Source: Armatimonadota bacterium
GTDB taxonomy: Bacteria > Armatimonadota > Zipacnadia > JAUWAU01
DNA length: 34,926 nucleotides
Assembly: GCA_030601885.1 (NCBI GenBank)
Contig: JAUWAU010000049.1
Coordinates: 1 to 34,926 of the forward strand
Direction: 5' to 3'
The translations under genes were made by a program, and so were the position numbers. The notes beneath the pieces were generated by a model that was not told the origin of the DNA, searched no databases, and saw only the letters and a program-made list of their open reading frames with translations. Below, piece by piece: positions 1 through 8,713 of the stretch (positions within the stretch are counted from its first letter, which is position 1; each line of letters begins with the position of its first letter).

Positions 1-1056
1 GCGTTTTCTCCGGACGGGCAGACGGTCGCGTCCGGTGCCGACTACACCGATAGCACGGCCAAGATCTGGGACGCGGCAGACGGCACGTTGCTGCAGACGT
101 TCCCTCCCCATAGCTGGGGCGTGGTATCGGTCGACTTCTCGCCTGACGGACAGCTCCTGGCTGTGGGCCATGTGGTTGCCGGCTATCCCCCGGGCGGACG
201 GGTGGTAGTCTGGGATATTGCGGAAGCGACGGAGCTGCACACGTTTGGAGGCTGCTACGCGGCCTTCTCGCCCGACGGCGAACTGCTGGCCTCTGGCGGA
301 GGCGGCCCGATCAGGGACGTCTACGTGCACCGCGTGTCCGACGGTGAGGAAATCGCGCAGATCTACACCGGCAGCTATGTCACTGCGGTCGCGTTCTCGC
401 CGGACAGTCAGATCATCGCCTCGGGCGGGAGCGACAACGTAGTCCGGCTGTGGGACGCGTATACCGGTGCGCCGATCCGCACACTCGTTGGCCACAGTGA
501 CGACATCAGCGCGCTGGCGTTTTCACCCGACGGAGAGATACTGGCCTCCGGCGCCGCCGGTTTCGACGAGCCCAGCGATTCCACGATCAAGCTGTGGCAG
601 GTGTCGGACGGCACGCTGCTGCAAACGCTCGACGGTCACGACCAGTGGGTCTATGCCCTGTCCTACGCACCCAATGGAGAGCATCTGCTTTCCAGCGGAC
701 GCGATGGCTCGAGCCCGAACAGCTATACGACCATCCGGCTCTGGCAGGTGGCCGACGGGGCGCTCCTGGGGACGTACGACCAAGGTACGCAATACGGTGT
801 GCCATCCGTCGAGTTCTCGCCGAACGGTGACCGCTTCGCGTACGGCCGTGGACGGGGCTATGTCGCCGTCGCCCGCAATCCCTTGTACGAATGCCCTGGT
901 GATCTGGACGACGACGGCATTGTCGGACAGGCTGATCTGGGCATTCTGCTGGCCTCGTATGGCGTCGACGACGGCGGCGACCTCGACGGCGACAACGACA
1001 CCGACCAAGCCGACCTGGGCATCCTGCTCGCCCACTGGGGTGAGGGATGTGAGTAG
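1..1056 (+). CDS. WD40 beta-propeller protein with C-terminal dockerin-like repeats (5' partial)
   Basis: The frame is open from the first base, so the N-terminus lies outside the window and 351 residues are visible. About seven propeller blades can be read, each carrying FSPDG followed some 20-30 residues later by a [VIL]-[WK]-[LI]-W-like strand end (for example KIWDAADG, RLWDAYTG, KLWQVSDG, RLWQVADG). The last ~55 residues hold two calcium-loop dockerin-like motifs, DLDDDGIVGQADLGILL and DLDGDNDTDQADLGILL, ending HWGEGCE. In Planctomycetota this tail is common on exported proteins and is not evidence for a cellulosome. Likely role: a surface or periplasmic scaffold, substrate unknown. It converges on the split zinc-ribbon gene 22 bp away. 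The fold is secure; the function is not assigned. Confidence 0.9.
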   Translation, partial: AFSPDGQTVASGADYTDSTAKIWDAADGTLLQTFPPHSWGVVSVDFSPDGQLLAVGHVVAGYPPGGRVVVWDIAEATELHTFGGCYAAFSPDGELLASGGGGPIRDVYVHRVSDGEEIAQIYTGSYVTAVAFSPDSQIIASGGSDNVVRLWDAYTGAPIRTLVGHSDDISALAFSPDGEILASGAAGFDEPSDSTIKLWQVSDGTLLQTLDGHDQWVYALSYAPNGEHLLSSGRDGSSPNSYTTIRLWQVADGALLGTYDQGTQYGVPSVEFSPNGDRFAYGRGRGYVAVARNPLYECPGDLDDDGIVGQADLGILLASYGVDDGGDLDGDNDTDQADLGILLAHWGEGCE

Positions 1057-1078
1057 CGTGGACCGTACGCGTACACGC

Positions 1079-1443
1079 CTAGCCCTCGTCGCCTGGGACT
1101 GCAACCGCCGTGCCGCACTCGGGACAACGGCCGCTGACGTTCCCGCGCAAGTCGTAGCCGCATTGCTGGCAGTGTCCCTCGGCGAAGCGCCGCCTGCTGC
1201 GCCACCAGGACCACCACAGGAAGGCGGCCGGAATGACAAAGGCGACGAACGGCAGCCAGAGCGGAAGGCTGGGCCACCAGCGCACCGTCGATGGTCGGTC
1301 AAGGAACGGGTGGACTGTCACATAGAGGAGCGGCTTGATCCATGAGAATTCGCCTGTTGAACGAGTAATACTCAACCCATACGGCGGGGGCCCGAGCGGA
1401 TTGTCCGGGTCAGTCTCCTGAAGGACATGGAGGCGCCCGTGCA
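1079..1443 (-). pseudogene. C-terminal part of a small membrane protein with zinc ribbon, split by the IS
   Basis: The fragment encodes about 120 residues. It has a transmembrane helix (WWPSLPLWLPFVAFVIPAAF) and then CQQCGYDLRGNVSGRCPECGT, a four-cysteine zinc ribbon typical of short Planctomycetota membrane proteins. A GTG at 1442-1444 opens the frame, but it sits on the IS terminus and is not a natural start. The missing N-terminus lies beyond the IS at 3216-3347 on the same strand. Joined, the two parts give a protein of about 164 residues with an N-terminal and a central membrane helix and a zinc ribbon at the end. Function unknown. The neat split suggests a fairly recent insertion. Confidence 0.75.
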
Positions 1444-1461
1444 CTAGCCCGCATTTCTCAC
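1443..1461 (+). repeat. IS left terminal inverted repeat
   Basis: The sequence actagcccgcatttctcac is the exact reverse complement of 3198-3216. It marks the transposase-proximal end of the IS. Confidence 0.92.
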
Positions 1462-1473
1462 CGGGGTGGTAGA

Positions 1474-1544
1474 TAAAGGCCGTCTTCTATGGCATAAGAC
1501 GTTTTGTAACGGCGACTTGTGCCAAATAGAGGAGACGGCCTTTA
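1474..1544 (+). promoter_or_regulatory. Leader hairpin covering the transposase ribosome-binding site
   Basis: The 12 bases at 1474-1485 (taaaggccgtct) pair perfectly with 1533-1544 (agacggccttta). The stem continues with a G-U and two Watson-Crick pairs. Inner stems follow: 1490-1498 with 1516-1524 (one wobble), and 1500-1503 with 1508-1511 around a ttgt loop. The right arm contains part of the Shine-Dalgarno (agaggaga, 1528-1535) and the A of the ATG. A transcript entering from outside the IS would carry both arms and hide the start site, as is known for IS10 and IS50. One that starts inside the left arm would not. The structure is seen; the regulatory role is inferred. Confidence 0.65.
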
Positions 1545-2992
1545 TGACGACAGAGTGTACTCAAAAATCGTTTGCATTTCACCACCTGGGACGCCGGGAA
1601 GTCATCGCACGTTTCGACGGCGGCAACATCACCTCCGACGCCGGCGGCTTGCTGCTGCGCGAGACCGAACGCGTCACGGGCATCATTGGGCAGTTTGCCG
1701 CCTGCTTTACCGATCACCGCGCCCCGGACCTGATCGAGCACCCGGCCGAAGACCTGATCGCACAGCGGATCTACGCCTTGGCACTGGGCTACGAAGACCT
1801 GAACGACCACGACGATCTGCGCCACGACCCCCTGCTGGCCGTCCTGGTCGGCAAGCAGGACCCGCTCGGGCGACACCGCGCGCGCGAGCGGGATCGCGGC
1901 AAGGCCCTGGCGGGCAAGAGCACGCTCAACCGTCTGGAACTCACGCCGGTCAGAGCCAGTTCCGCCAGTCGCTACAAGAAGATCACGACCAATCGCCGGG
2001 CAATCCAGCGGCTCTTTACCGAGTTGTTCCTGCAAGCGCACCAGCGGCCGCCGAAGCGAATCGTGCTGGACCTGGACGCCACCGACGATCCGATTCACGG
2101 CCACCAGGCCGGACGGTTCTTTCACGGCTACTACCAGAACTACTGCTATTTGCCGCTGTATATCTTCTGCGGCGAACATTTGCTGTGTGCCCGGCTGCGG
2201 CCCTCGAACATCGATGCTTCGGCGGGCAGCGTGAAGGAACTGGAACGCATCGTCGGCCAGATTCGCGCGCAGTGGCCCAAGGTCAAGATCGTCATTCGCG
2301 GCGATTCGGGCTTCTGCCGTGAGCACATCATGAGTTGGTGCGAGGCTCATGATGTCGATTACGTGCTGGGCCTGGCGAAGAACGAGCGGCTGAGCGCTGA
2401 ACTGGCGGACGAACTGGAACAGGCTCGCCGACAGTTCGAACAGACCGGCCAAGCGGCGCGCGTCTTCAAGGATTTCACGTACCAGACCCGTGAGAGTTGG
2501 TCGCGCCCGCGGCGCGTGATCGGTAAGGCCGAGCACCTGTCCAAAGGCGCCAATCCGCGTTTTGTGGTCACCTCCATCTTGGCCGAGCAGATCGCAGCCC
2601 AGTCGTTGTATGAAGATGAGTATTGTGCCCGCGGCGATATGGAAAACCGGATCAAGGAACAACAGCTTTACTTGTTCGCGGATCGGACCAGCGCCGCGAC
2701 GATGCGGGCCAACGAGTTGCGGCTGTGGTTCTCATCGCTGGCCTACACGCTGTTGGCGGCCTTGCGGCGGCTGGGCTTGAAGGGCACGGAGTTGGCCAAA
2801 GCCCAGTGTGGAACGATCCGGCTCAAGCTGCTGAAGCTGGGAGCCCAGATCCGGGTGACGGTGCGGAAGGTGTGGATATCCCTGGCCGAGAGTTACCCGT
2901 ACCGGAGCGTTTTCCGTCGGGTGTACCAGCATCTTCGGCGGCTGTGTCCGCGGCCGCGCGGCGGTCGCTGGCCGACGCCGCTGCGCTGCTGA
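1544..2992 (+). CDS. IS1380-family transposase
   Basis: The protein has 482 residues and a DDE transposase fold of the IS1380 type. Visible signatures are FDGGNITSDAGGLLLRETE near the N-terminus and ALGYEDLNDHDDLRHDP. The catalytic set is Asp in LDLDATDDP (about residues 176-178), Asp in RGDSGF (about 254) and Glu in DMENRIKE (about 367). It catalyses cut-and-paste transposition at the 19-bp inverted repeats. The ATG at 1544 is chosen because it follows agaggaga by 8 bases. The frame is also open upstream to 1466, but that stretch is the leader hairpin. Length and motifs are complete, so the enzyme should be functional if translated. Confidence 0.95.
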   Translation: MTTECTQKSFAFHHLGRREVIARFDGGNITSDAGGLLLRETERVTGIIGQFAACFTDHRAPDLIEHPAEDLIAQRIYALALGYEDLNDHDDLRHDPLLAVLVGKQDPLGRHRARERDRGKALAGKSTLNRLELTPVRASSASRYKKITTNRRAIQRLFTELFLQAHQRPPKRIVLDLDATDDPIHGHQAGRFFHGYYQNYCYLPLYIFCGEHLLCARLRPSNIDASAGSVKELERIVGQIRAQWPKVKIVIRGDSGFCREHIMSWCEAHDVDYVLGLAKNERLSAELADELEQARRQFEQTGQAARVFKDFTYQTRESWSRPRRVIGKAEHLSKGANPRFVVTSILAEQIAAQSLYEDEYCARGDMENRIKEQQLYLFADRTSAATMRANELRLWFSSLAYTLLAALRRLGLKGTELAKAQCGTIRLKLLKLGAQIRVTVRKVWISLAESYPYRSVFRRVYQHLRRLCPRPRGGRWPTPLRC

Positions 2993-3197
2993 CCATCCGG
3001 GGCGTCCGATTGGCCCTCTCGTCCATGGGCCGCAACGCGGCCGTGGGTTTGGTACGCGCCGCCAGGGGATTTCGACCCTGAAACCGCCCACCTCGGCGTT
3101 GCTGAGCAGGCGTTCCGCCCCGCTTGACCTCCCAACTCTCATCGGCCCCCTCTATTCGCGGCCCCGCGGCCGAGAACAGCGCCAAATCGCCCTACCT
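2993..3197. other. Non-coding right end of the IS
   Basis: About 205 bases lie between the transposase stop and the right inverted repeat. I see no gene. Short GC-rich palindromes such as gggccgcaacgcggcc (3027-3042) could form hairpins. The rest is unremarkable. Confidence 0.5.
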
Positions 3198-3216
3198 GTG
3201 AGAAATGCGGGCTAGT
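3198..3216 (-). repeat. IS right terminal inverted repeat
   Basis: The sequence gtgagaaatgcgggctagt is the exact reverse complement of 1443-1461. Confidence 0.92.
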
Positions 3217-3347
3217 TCAGCGCACCAAGCGGGCCTCACGTACGTTGCGTGCCACCGGAAGGACGCCGCCCAGACGCCGACGATCAGCGCGCACAGCGCC
3301 GTTACGAGCCATCTCACCCATGCCTTGCTTGGTGCTCGGCGTTTCAT
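3216..3347 (-). pseudogene. N-terminal part of the IS-split zinc-ribbon membrane protein
   Basis: Reading down from the ATG at 3345-3347 gives 44 residues starting MKRRAPSKAWVRWLVTALC. They include a hydrophobic helix (WLVTALCALIVGVWAASF) and run open into the IS terminus. This is a typical N-terminal anchor for planctomycete proteins that end in a CxxCGYDLRGN ribbon, which is exactly what lies on the other side of the IS at 1079-1443. The fragment starts 47 bp after the leuS stop, so the original gene was probably last in the foldase-leuS transcript. No strong Shine-Dalgarno precedes the ATG. Confidence 0.7.
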
Positions 3348-3394
3348 GCGGACGCTCGGACGAGCCCATGCACAATGCGATTATGCGCGCGCCC

Positions 3395-6247
3395 CTACGC
3401 GATCAGGTTCACCAGCCGGCCTTTGACGACGATGGTGCGTTTGAGGGGCTTGTCGCCGACGACGGCGGCGAAGTCCTTCTTCGCGGCTTCGACGATTTGG
3501 TCGTCGGTGGCGTCGGTCGGGACGGTGATGCGGCCGCGGAATTTGCCGTTGACCTGCACGCCCATCGTGACCATCTCGTCGATGGTGAGCGCCTCGTCGT
3601 AGCCGGGCCAGGCTTCGCCGGTCAGCGACGCTTCGTGGCCGAGGCGCTGCCAGAGTTCCTCGCAGATGTGCGGGGCGAACGGGGCCAGCACCAGCAGGAA
3701 GCGCTCGATCTGATCGCGGCCGATGGTCTTGGCTTTGATCGCTTCGTTTACCCAGACGATCATCTGGGCGATCGCGGTGTTGAAGGTGAAGCGGCCGATG
3801 TCGTTCTCGACCTTCTTGATGGTCTTGTGCAGCAGCCGTTCGAGCCCGTCGTCACGTTGGTCGGCGATCTTGGGGTTGATTCGCCAGCCGCTGACCTCTC
3901 CGGCCCGCGTTCCGTCCCCCACCCCTTGCTGCGCAAGGGATGGGGCACCCGCCGTGCCCGTCGCTTGCGCTCCGGGTTCCGCCGAGGGCAGGACGACCAG
4001 TCGCCAGACGCGTTGCAGGAAGCGGTGTGGGCCGATGATGTCGCGGGGATTCCAGGGTTTGCTGGACTCCAGCGGGCCCATGTACATCTCATAGAGCCGC
4101 AGCGTGTCGGCCCCGTAATCGTGGATGATCCGGTCGGGGTTGACCACGTTCTTAAGCGTCTTGGACATTTTCTCGACGCTCTCGGTGAGCTTCTTGCCGG
4201 TCTGCTTGTGGTGGGCCCCGTCGTCGCGGAAGTGGATGTCGTCGTAGTGCACGTACATGCCACGCGAATCGCGATAGGCGTACGCCGTCATCATGCCCTG
4301 GTTGAACAGCTTCTGGAACGGCTCGGGCGTGGAGACGTGGCCCAGATCGTAGAGCACCTTGTGCCAGAAGCGGGCGTAGAGCAGGTGCAAAACGGCGTGC
4401 TCGGCCCCGCCCATGTAAAGATCGACCCCGCCGATCCGCGGTGAGCCGTCCGTGTCCTTGCCGCCCATCCAGTAGCGCTCGACGTCGGCATCGACCACCG
4501 CCCGGTCGTTCTGGGCGTCGAGGAAGCGGAGGTAGTACCAGCACGAGCCGGCCCATTGCGGCATGGTGTTCAGCTCGCGTCGCAGCACCTGGCCGTCGCG
4601 TTTGATCTCGATCCAGTCGCCGGCCCGGGACAGCGGCGTCTGCGGCTCCGCGTGGGGATCGTCGCTGGCGTGCGGGCGGAAATCCTCCATGTCCGGCAGC
4701 GCGACCGGCAGCTCCGCGCCCTCCACCGCAACAGCTTGCCCGTCCGGGCGGTAGAGAATCGGAAACGGCTCACCCCAGTAGCGTTGCCGCGAGAACAGCC
4801 AGTCGCGCAGCTTGTACTGCACCGTGCCCTCGCCCAGGTCACGCTCCTCGAGCCACGCGGTGATCTTCTGTATGGCCTCGGCCGTCGCTAGACCGTTGAA
4901 ATCGCACTCGTCCGCGAATGTAATCTCCTTCGGCGAGTTCACGGCGGCGCCCTCGCCCTCGAACCCGTGCCAGTCCACACCCGGCGGCGGCTCGACCACC
5001 TTGAGCACTTTGAGGCCGAACGTGTTGGCGAACTCCAGGTCGCGTTTGTCGGAGCCGGGCACGGCCATGATCGACCCGGTGCCGTAGCTGATCAGCACGT
5101 AGTCGGCCACCCAGATCGGCACCTGCTCGCGATTCACCGGGTTGAGCGCGTAGACCCCGGTGAAGACCCCGGTCTTCGTCTTGGTGTCGGCGGTGCGGTC
5201 GAGCTCCGACTTCTGTGCGGCCTGGCGGACATAGTCGTTGACGGCATCGCGCTGCTCGGCCGTGGTGATCACCGGCACCAGGCGGTGTTCCGGGGCCAGC
5301 ACCAAATAGGTAGCACCGAACAGCGTGTCCGGCCGTGTGGTGAAGACGCGGATGACGTAGCGCTCATCCGGATTCTCCGCCTCCAGCGTGAAATCCACGT
5401 ACGCCCCTTCGCTGCGCCCGATCCAGTTCCGCTGCATCAGCTTGATCGGCGCAGGCCAGTCCAGCCGGTCGAGGTCGGTCAGCAGGCGCTCGGCGTACTC
5501 GGTGATCCGCAGCATCCACTGCCGCATCGGGCGGCGGTAGACCGGGTGATTGCCGCGGTCGCTGCGCCCTTCGTTGGTGACCTCTTCGTTGGAGAGCACG
5601 GTGCCCAATGCCGGGCACCAGTTGACCGGGACCTCGGCCAGGTACGCCAGCCGGTGTTCGTCTTTGAACGCTTCGATCGCCGCGGCCCCTTCGGCCTTGA
5701 TCTCGCCGGGAATGGGCAACTGGTCGGTCGGCCGGGCGGCCCCGACCACCCGGCGCCCCTCGGGATCGGTCCAGCGGTGTTCCGGGTCGTACCACGCGTT
5801 GTAGATTTGCAGGAAGATCCACTGCGTCCAGCGATAGTAATCCTCCTCGCAGGTGGCGAACTCACGTTCCCAGTCGTAGCCGAGACCGATCGCCTTCATC
5901 TGCCGCTTGTACGTCTCGATGTTCTTCTTGGTGGTGATGCGCGGGTGGATGCCGGTCTCGACGGCGTACTGCTCGGCGGGCAGGCCGAACGCGTCCCAGC
6001 CCATTGGGTGCAGCACGTTCCAGCCGCGCATGCGCCGGTAGCGGGCAATGATGTCGGAGGCGATGTAGCCCAGCGGGTGGCCGACGTGCAGCCCCGCCCC
6101 GGACGGGTAGGGGAAGAAGTCGAGCACGTAGAACTTCGGCCGCTCGCTGCCCGGTTGGCCCGGGTTGGCCGCGCGGAAGCTCGCGTGCTCATCCCAGTAC
6201 CGCTGCCACTTCGGCTCGATCTCGGTGAAGGTATAGCTCGCGCTCAT
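3395..6247 (-). CDS. leuS: Leucyl-tRNA synthetase
   Basis: The enzyme charges tRNA-Leu with leucine in the cytoplasm. The protein has 950 residues, somewhat long for a bacterial LeuRS. The HIGH-type motif is HVGH at residues 54-57 within FPYPSGAGLHVGHPLGY. The connective editing domain holds TTRPDTLFGATYLVLAPEH, and the KMSKS-type loop is KMSKT near residue 693. The C-terminal anticodon-binding region ends VVKGRLVNLIA. About 34 residues near 754-787 (PSAEPGAQATGTAGAPSLAQ and following) are low-complexity and match a palindromic repeat at DNA level; they look like an in-frame insertion between KMSKT and the anticodon-binding helices. The gene follows the foldase gene by 145 bp. Confidence 0.97.
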   Translation of the reverse strand: MSASYTFTEIEPKWQRYWDEHASFRAANPGQPGSERPKFYVLDFFPYPSGAGLHVGHPLGYIASDIIARYRRMRGWNVLHPMGWDAFGLPAEQYAVETGIHPRITTKKNIETYKRQMKAIGLGYDWEREFATCEEDYYRWTQWIFLQIYNAWYDPEHRWTDPEGRRVVGAARPTDQLPIPGEIKAEGAAAIEAFKDEHRLAYLAEVPVNWCPALGTVLSNEEVTNEGRSDRGNHPVYRRPMRQWMLRITEYAERLLTDLDRLDWPAPIKLMQRNWIGRSEGAYVDFTLEAENPDERYVIRVFTTRPDTLFGATYLVLAPEHRLVPVITTAEQRDAVNDYVRQAAQKSELDRTADTKTKTGVFTGVYALNPVNREQVPIWVADYVLISYGTGSIMAVPGSDKRDLEFANTFGLKVLKVVEPPPGVDWHGFEGEGAAVNSPKEITFADECDFNGLATAEAIQKITAWLEERDLGEGTVQYKLRDWLFSRQRYWGEPFPILYRPDGQAVAVEGAELPVALPDMEDFRPHASDDPHAEPQTPLSRAGDWIEIKRDGQVLRRELNTMPQWAGSCWYYLRFLDAQNDRAVVDADVERYWMGGKDTDGSPRIGGVDLYMGGAEHAVLHLLYARFWHKVLYDLGHVSTPEPFQKLFNQGMMTAYAYRDSRGMYVHYDDIHFRDDGAHHKQTGKKLTESVEKMSKTLKNVVNPDRIIHDYGADTLRLYEMYMGPLESSKPWNPRDIIGPHRFLQRVWRLVVLPSAEPGAQATGTAGAPSLAQQGVGDGTRAGEVSGWRINPKIADQRDDGLERLLHKTIKKVENDIGRFTFNTAIAQMIVWVNEAIKAKTIGRDQIERFLLVLAPFAPHICEELWQRLGHEASLTGEAWPGYDEALTIDEMVTMGVQVNGKFRGRITVPTDATDDQIVEAAKKDFAAVVGDKPLKRTIVVKGRLVNLIA
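3888..3989. repeat. Palindromic repeat inserted in frame in leuS
   Basis: The core is a hairpin at 3917-3945: ccccaccccttgc, a three-base loop, then gcaagggatgggg. The single mismatch becomes a U-G pair in the leuS mRNA, so the whole 13-bp stem can form there. It is followed by caccc, gccgtgcccg and a tract (aacccggagcgcaagcgacg on the minus strand) that I recall as a common intergenic repeat in planctomycete genomes. The translated segment has no place in the usual LeuRS fold. Confidence 0.6.
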
Positions 6248-6392
6248 GGGGTCATCACTGTCCTACGGCCCAGCCCCACCCGCGGGTCCCCGACGAGTGA
6301 ACGAGGATAGCCGACGGCGATGACGGATTCAACGTGTAGCGACGGGTCGAACAGGCCCGCTTGTGGTTACGCCGCGGCCGCCGTCCCCGGCC

Positions 6393-8387
6393 TTATTCCT
6401 CGGACGCCGAAGCCCACACAAAGCCCGTACGGCGCAGTGTGTTCTCGGCGTCGTACCACGCCTGCATGAGGTGTAGCCTCTCTTCGTACTCGGTGGTCCG
6501 GGCCAGCTCCACCCGCCGTTTCTCGAAGTCGCCCGCATAGATCGGCTTGATCTCTTCCAGCTCCGCGACCACCCACTTCTGGTCCTCGGTCACCTGCACC
6601 AAGGCTACGCGATGTACCGGGCCGGTGCTCGGCTGCGACTCTGCCAGCGCAAACACCTGCTTGTGCAGAATCGGGGCCAGGCCGACGTATTCGTGAATGT
6701 AGCTCGGGACACGTGTGAACGGCGCTCGCGGTGTGAACGGGCCGAGATAACGCGTGTACCCGAACCTGGTGCCCCGCACTGCCGCCGGCTGGGTGCTGGC
6801 CCACTCTTCGGCCGCGGCCAGCAACTGTTTCAGCTCTCCGACGGACTCCACCGCCGCCTCCAGCCCCACCGCGCGTGCGTTGCTGGCCAACTGCCGGGCT
6901 TGCTCTCCGGCCAGCTCGTGTGCTTTGAGCAGCTTCAAGGCCTGGACGAGCTTGTCGCGGACGACGTCGATCGAATCCGGCGGCCCGCTGGGCTTGACCC
7001 GGATGACGCGGAAAAAATAGGCCTGGTAGGAAAACCACTGGCCGGTCTCGCGGTCCCTCCGGAACTCGAACAGGAGCCGGCTCGGCTCGAACAGGTTCAG
7101 TGCCGAGACCGCGTCTTCCGGGTCGGCCGTGACCAGTCCCTTCACCCGGAACGCCAATCCCGCGGTCGAAATCCGGTCCCGGGGGTCGGCGCCGAGCTGG
7201 AAGCTGGCCAGGCCCAGGCCGGGCACGCCCTGCAAGCCCTCGATGTCCAATAGCTCGGTTTTGTCGCAAATCACCTGGTACGGATCGGAATGCTTGTCGC
7301 GCAGCTCCTCAAACGAGACCAGCGCGTCGTCCGCCGGCGCAACGCGGAAGCTGTCCTCGCCGCGCGGGGCCGCTTCCCACGGCCGGCGGGCCTCGTCCCG
7401 CATCTTGTTCACCAGCCGTTGGGCTTCCTGGATCGCCTTTTCGGCGCGGTAGTCCTCCCGCACCTGCTCCTCAACTTCTTCGTAGGTCCGCTGGACCTCA
7501 TCGTATTGCTGCCGAACCGGCTGTGTGCTCGGAGTCGTCGGGCGCGGTACCCGTTCGACATACTTGTGCTTGTTCTGCTCGTAGTAGCGCCGGGCCTCTC
7601 GCCCCCGAACGCTGACCTTGTTCTGGATTCGCCCGGGGTCCACGGTCAAATACTCGACTTGCACCCGGTCGGGCTGACGGTAGCCGAACACGAGCCGGTC
7701 CTCTTCGTGGGCGGTCTCGCGATCCTTGGCCTCCTCGAAGTAGGCCTGGATATCCTCCTCGGTCGGCTCCGCTACCGAAGGCAGGAGTGCCGTGGATTCG
7801 ATCACCGCGAGCTTGACGAGCGCTTCCTGGGCTTCGTCGCGGAAGGCGATCTCCGCGCGCGGCAGACTGCCCCCGAGCGCATCTGCGTGGAGCTGCTGGA
7901 CCTCGAAGATCGACAACCACGCTCCCGCCAACCGGTAGATCGACTCGAGGCTGCGATTGGAGTCGTCACGCACTCGGGCCAGATAGTCGCCGCCGATGCC
8001 CTGGCTGCCCAAGAACGCCACGACTCGCTCCCGGCCCACCTGCACCCCGATCTGTCTGGCTTCCTCCATTAGCAGATGCCAGGCCAGCACTTGTTCCTGC
8101 TCGCTCGCGCGGGCCGCCATCAGACCCCAGGCGTACTGTTGTAGCGGGTCCCGCGCACGGCCAGCCAGCCCCAAGCGGTCCAGGAGATCCAGGGCATTGT
8201 GCATCCGCTGCAGGTCGAGGTTGGTGATGTCTCGTCCGAAGGCCTGGCCGATGTCCATGTCCACGCCTGAGCGCCTCCGCGCCGCCCGGCCGATCACGTC
8301 ACCGAGCAGGAACACGACCAGCAACAACGACATGACAACCAACATCAAAACGCGGCTGTATTTGCGAAAGAGTCTGCTGAGCCTCAT
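6393..8387 (-). CDS. PpiD/SurA-like membrane-anchored foldase
   Basis: The protein has 664 residues and one N-terminal membrane helix (VLMLVVMSLLLVVFLLGDVI, residues ~13-32), which leaves the rest outside the cytoplasm. The following ~170 residues resemble a SurA-type N-terminal chaperone domain. A segment PTEEDIQAYFEEAKDR followed by PDRVQVEYLTVDP and then a charged coiled region matches the layout of PpiD proteins. I cannot identify a convincing parvulin active site, so it may be a chaperone without prolyl isomerase activity. Probable role: helping exported proteins fold. It is first in an apparent transcript with leuS and is divergent from the pilin gene. Confidence 0.7.
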   Translation of the reverse strand: MRLSRLFRKYSRVLMLVVMSLLLVVFLLGDVIGRAARRRSGVDMDIGQAFGRDITNLDLQRMHNALDLLDRLGLAGRARDPLQQYAWGLMAARASEQEQVLAWHLLMEEARQIGVQVGRERVVAFLGSQGIGGDYLARVRDDSNRSLESIYRLAGAWLSIFEVQQLHADALGGSLPRAEIAFRDEAQEALVKLAVIESTALLPSVAEPTEEDIQAYFEEAKDRETAHEEDRLVFGYRQPDRVQVEYLTVDPGRIQNKVSVRGREARRYYEQNKHKYVERVPRPTTPSTQPVRQQYDEVQRTYEEVEEQVREDYRAEKAIQEAQRLVNKMRDEARRPWEAAPRGEDSFRVAPADDALVSFEELRDKHSDPYQVICDKTELLDIEGLQGVPGLGLASFQLGADPRDRISTAGLAFRVKGLVTADPEDAVSALNLFEPSRLLFEFRRDRETGQWFSYQAYFFRVIRVKPSGPPDSIDVVRDKLVQALKLLKAHELAGEQARQLASNARAVGLEAAVESVGELKQLLAAAEEWASTQPAAVRGTRFGYTRYLGPFTPRAPFTRVPSYIHEYVGLAPILHKQVFALAESQPSTGPVHRVALVQVTEDQKWVVAELEEIKPIYAGDFEKRRVELARTTEYEERLHLMQAWYDAENTLRRTGFVWASASEE

Positions 8388-8713
8388 ATGTGCGCGTCCC
8401 GACTTCGGTGAATCGAATACCGCCGGCTACCTCTCCTCGGCGGCGCGAAACGCCCATCATATGAGCTACGGACCTGCTGGCAAGACGCGGATCCTGCTGG
8501 TCGGCACACGCGGCCGGCATCGCGCCGGCCGAGAATGGGCTTGGCACCAGGGCCGGCGGCCCGAGACCGTCTGCCCCAAGCCCGTGACGACCGATAACGG
8601 CTGCGGGTAACCGGCCAACCGCCGCGCGGGGCCGTAAGAAAACTTGCCCCGCCGCGACGCCGTTTTGTATGCTTCAAGCGGACCAGATGGCTTCCCCTCG
8701 AGGAGTGAGATCC
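8388..8713. other. Divergent spacer between foldase and pilin genes
   Basis: This stretch of about 326 bases should carry the promoters of both flanking genes. A good sigma70-like promoter facing right is annotated at 8644-8673. I see no gene and no strong hairpin in the rest. Confidence 0.5.
8644..8673 (+). promoter_or_regulatory. Sigma70-like promoter of the pilin gene
   Basis: TTGCCC (8644-8649) and TATGCT (8668-8673) are separated by 18 bases. The predicted transcript start near 8680 lies upstream of the aggag at 8701-8705 and the GTG at 8714. It also argues against a start at the in-frame ATG 8669, which overlaps the -10 box. Confidence 0.5.

Larger units (their letters stand above)
1443..3216. 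mobile_element. IS1380-family insertion sequence, complete
   Basis: The element is 1,774 bp and bounded by perfect 19-bp terminal inverted repeats. It carries one transposase gene of IS1380 type. Both ends and the transposase frame are intact, so it may be active. I could not find a convincing 4-5 bp target duplication: the bases before 1443 (gtgc) do not match those after 3216 (tcag). That may mean the duplication has decayed, or that the element was rearranged by recombination with another copy. It splits the small zinc-ribbon gene whose halves lie at 1079-1443 and 3216-3347. Confidence 0.9.

Noticed and set aside
3245..4444. Long plus-strand open frame of 399 codons
   Set aside because: It lies antisense to leuS; the composition is that of a GC-rich shadow and no domain is visible.
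4967..6310. Plus-strand open frame of 447 codons
   Set aside because: Antisense shadow of leuS with no recognisable protein features.
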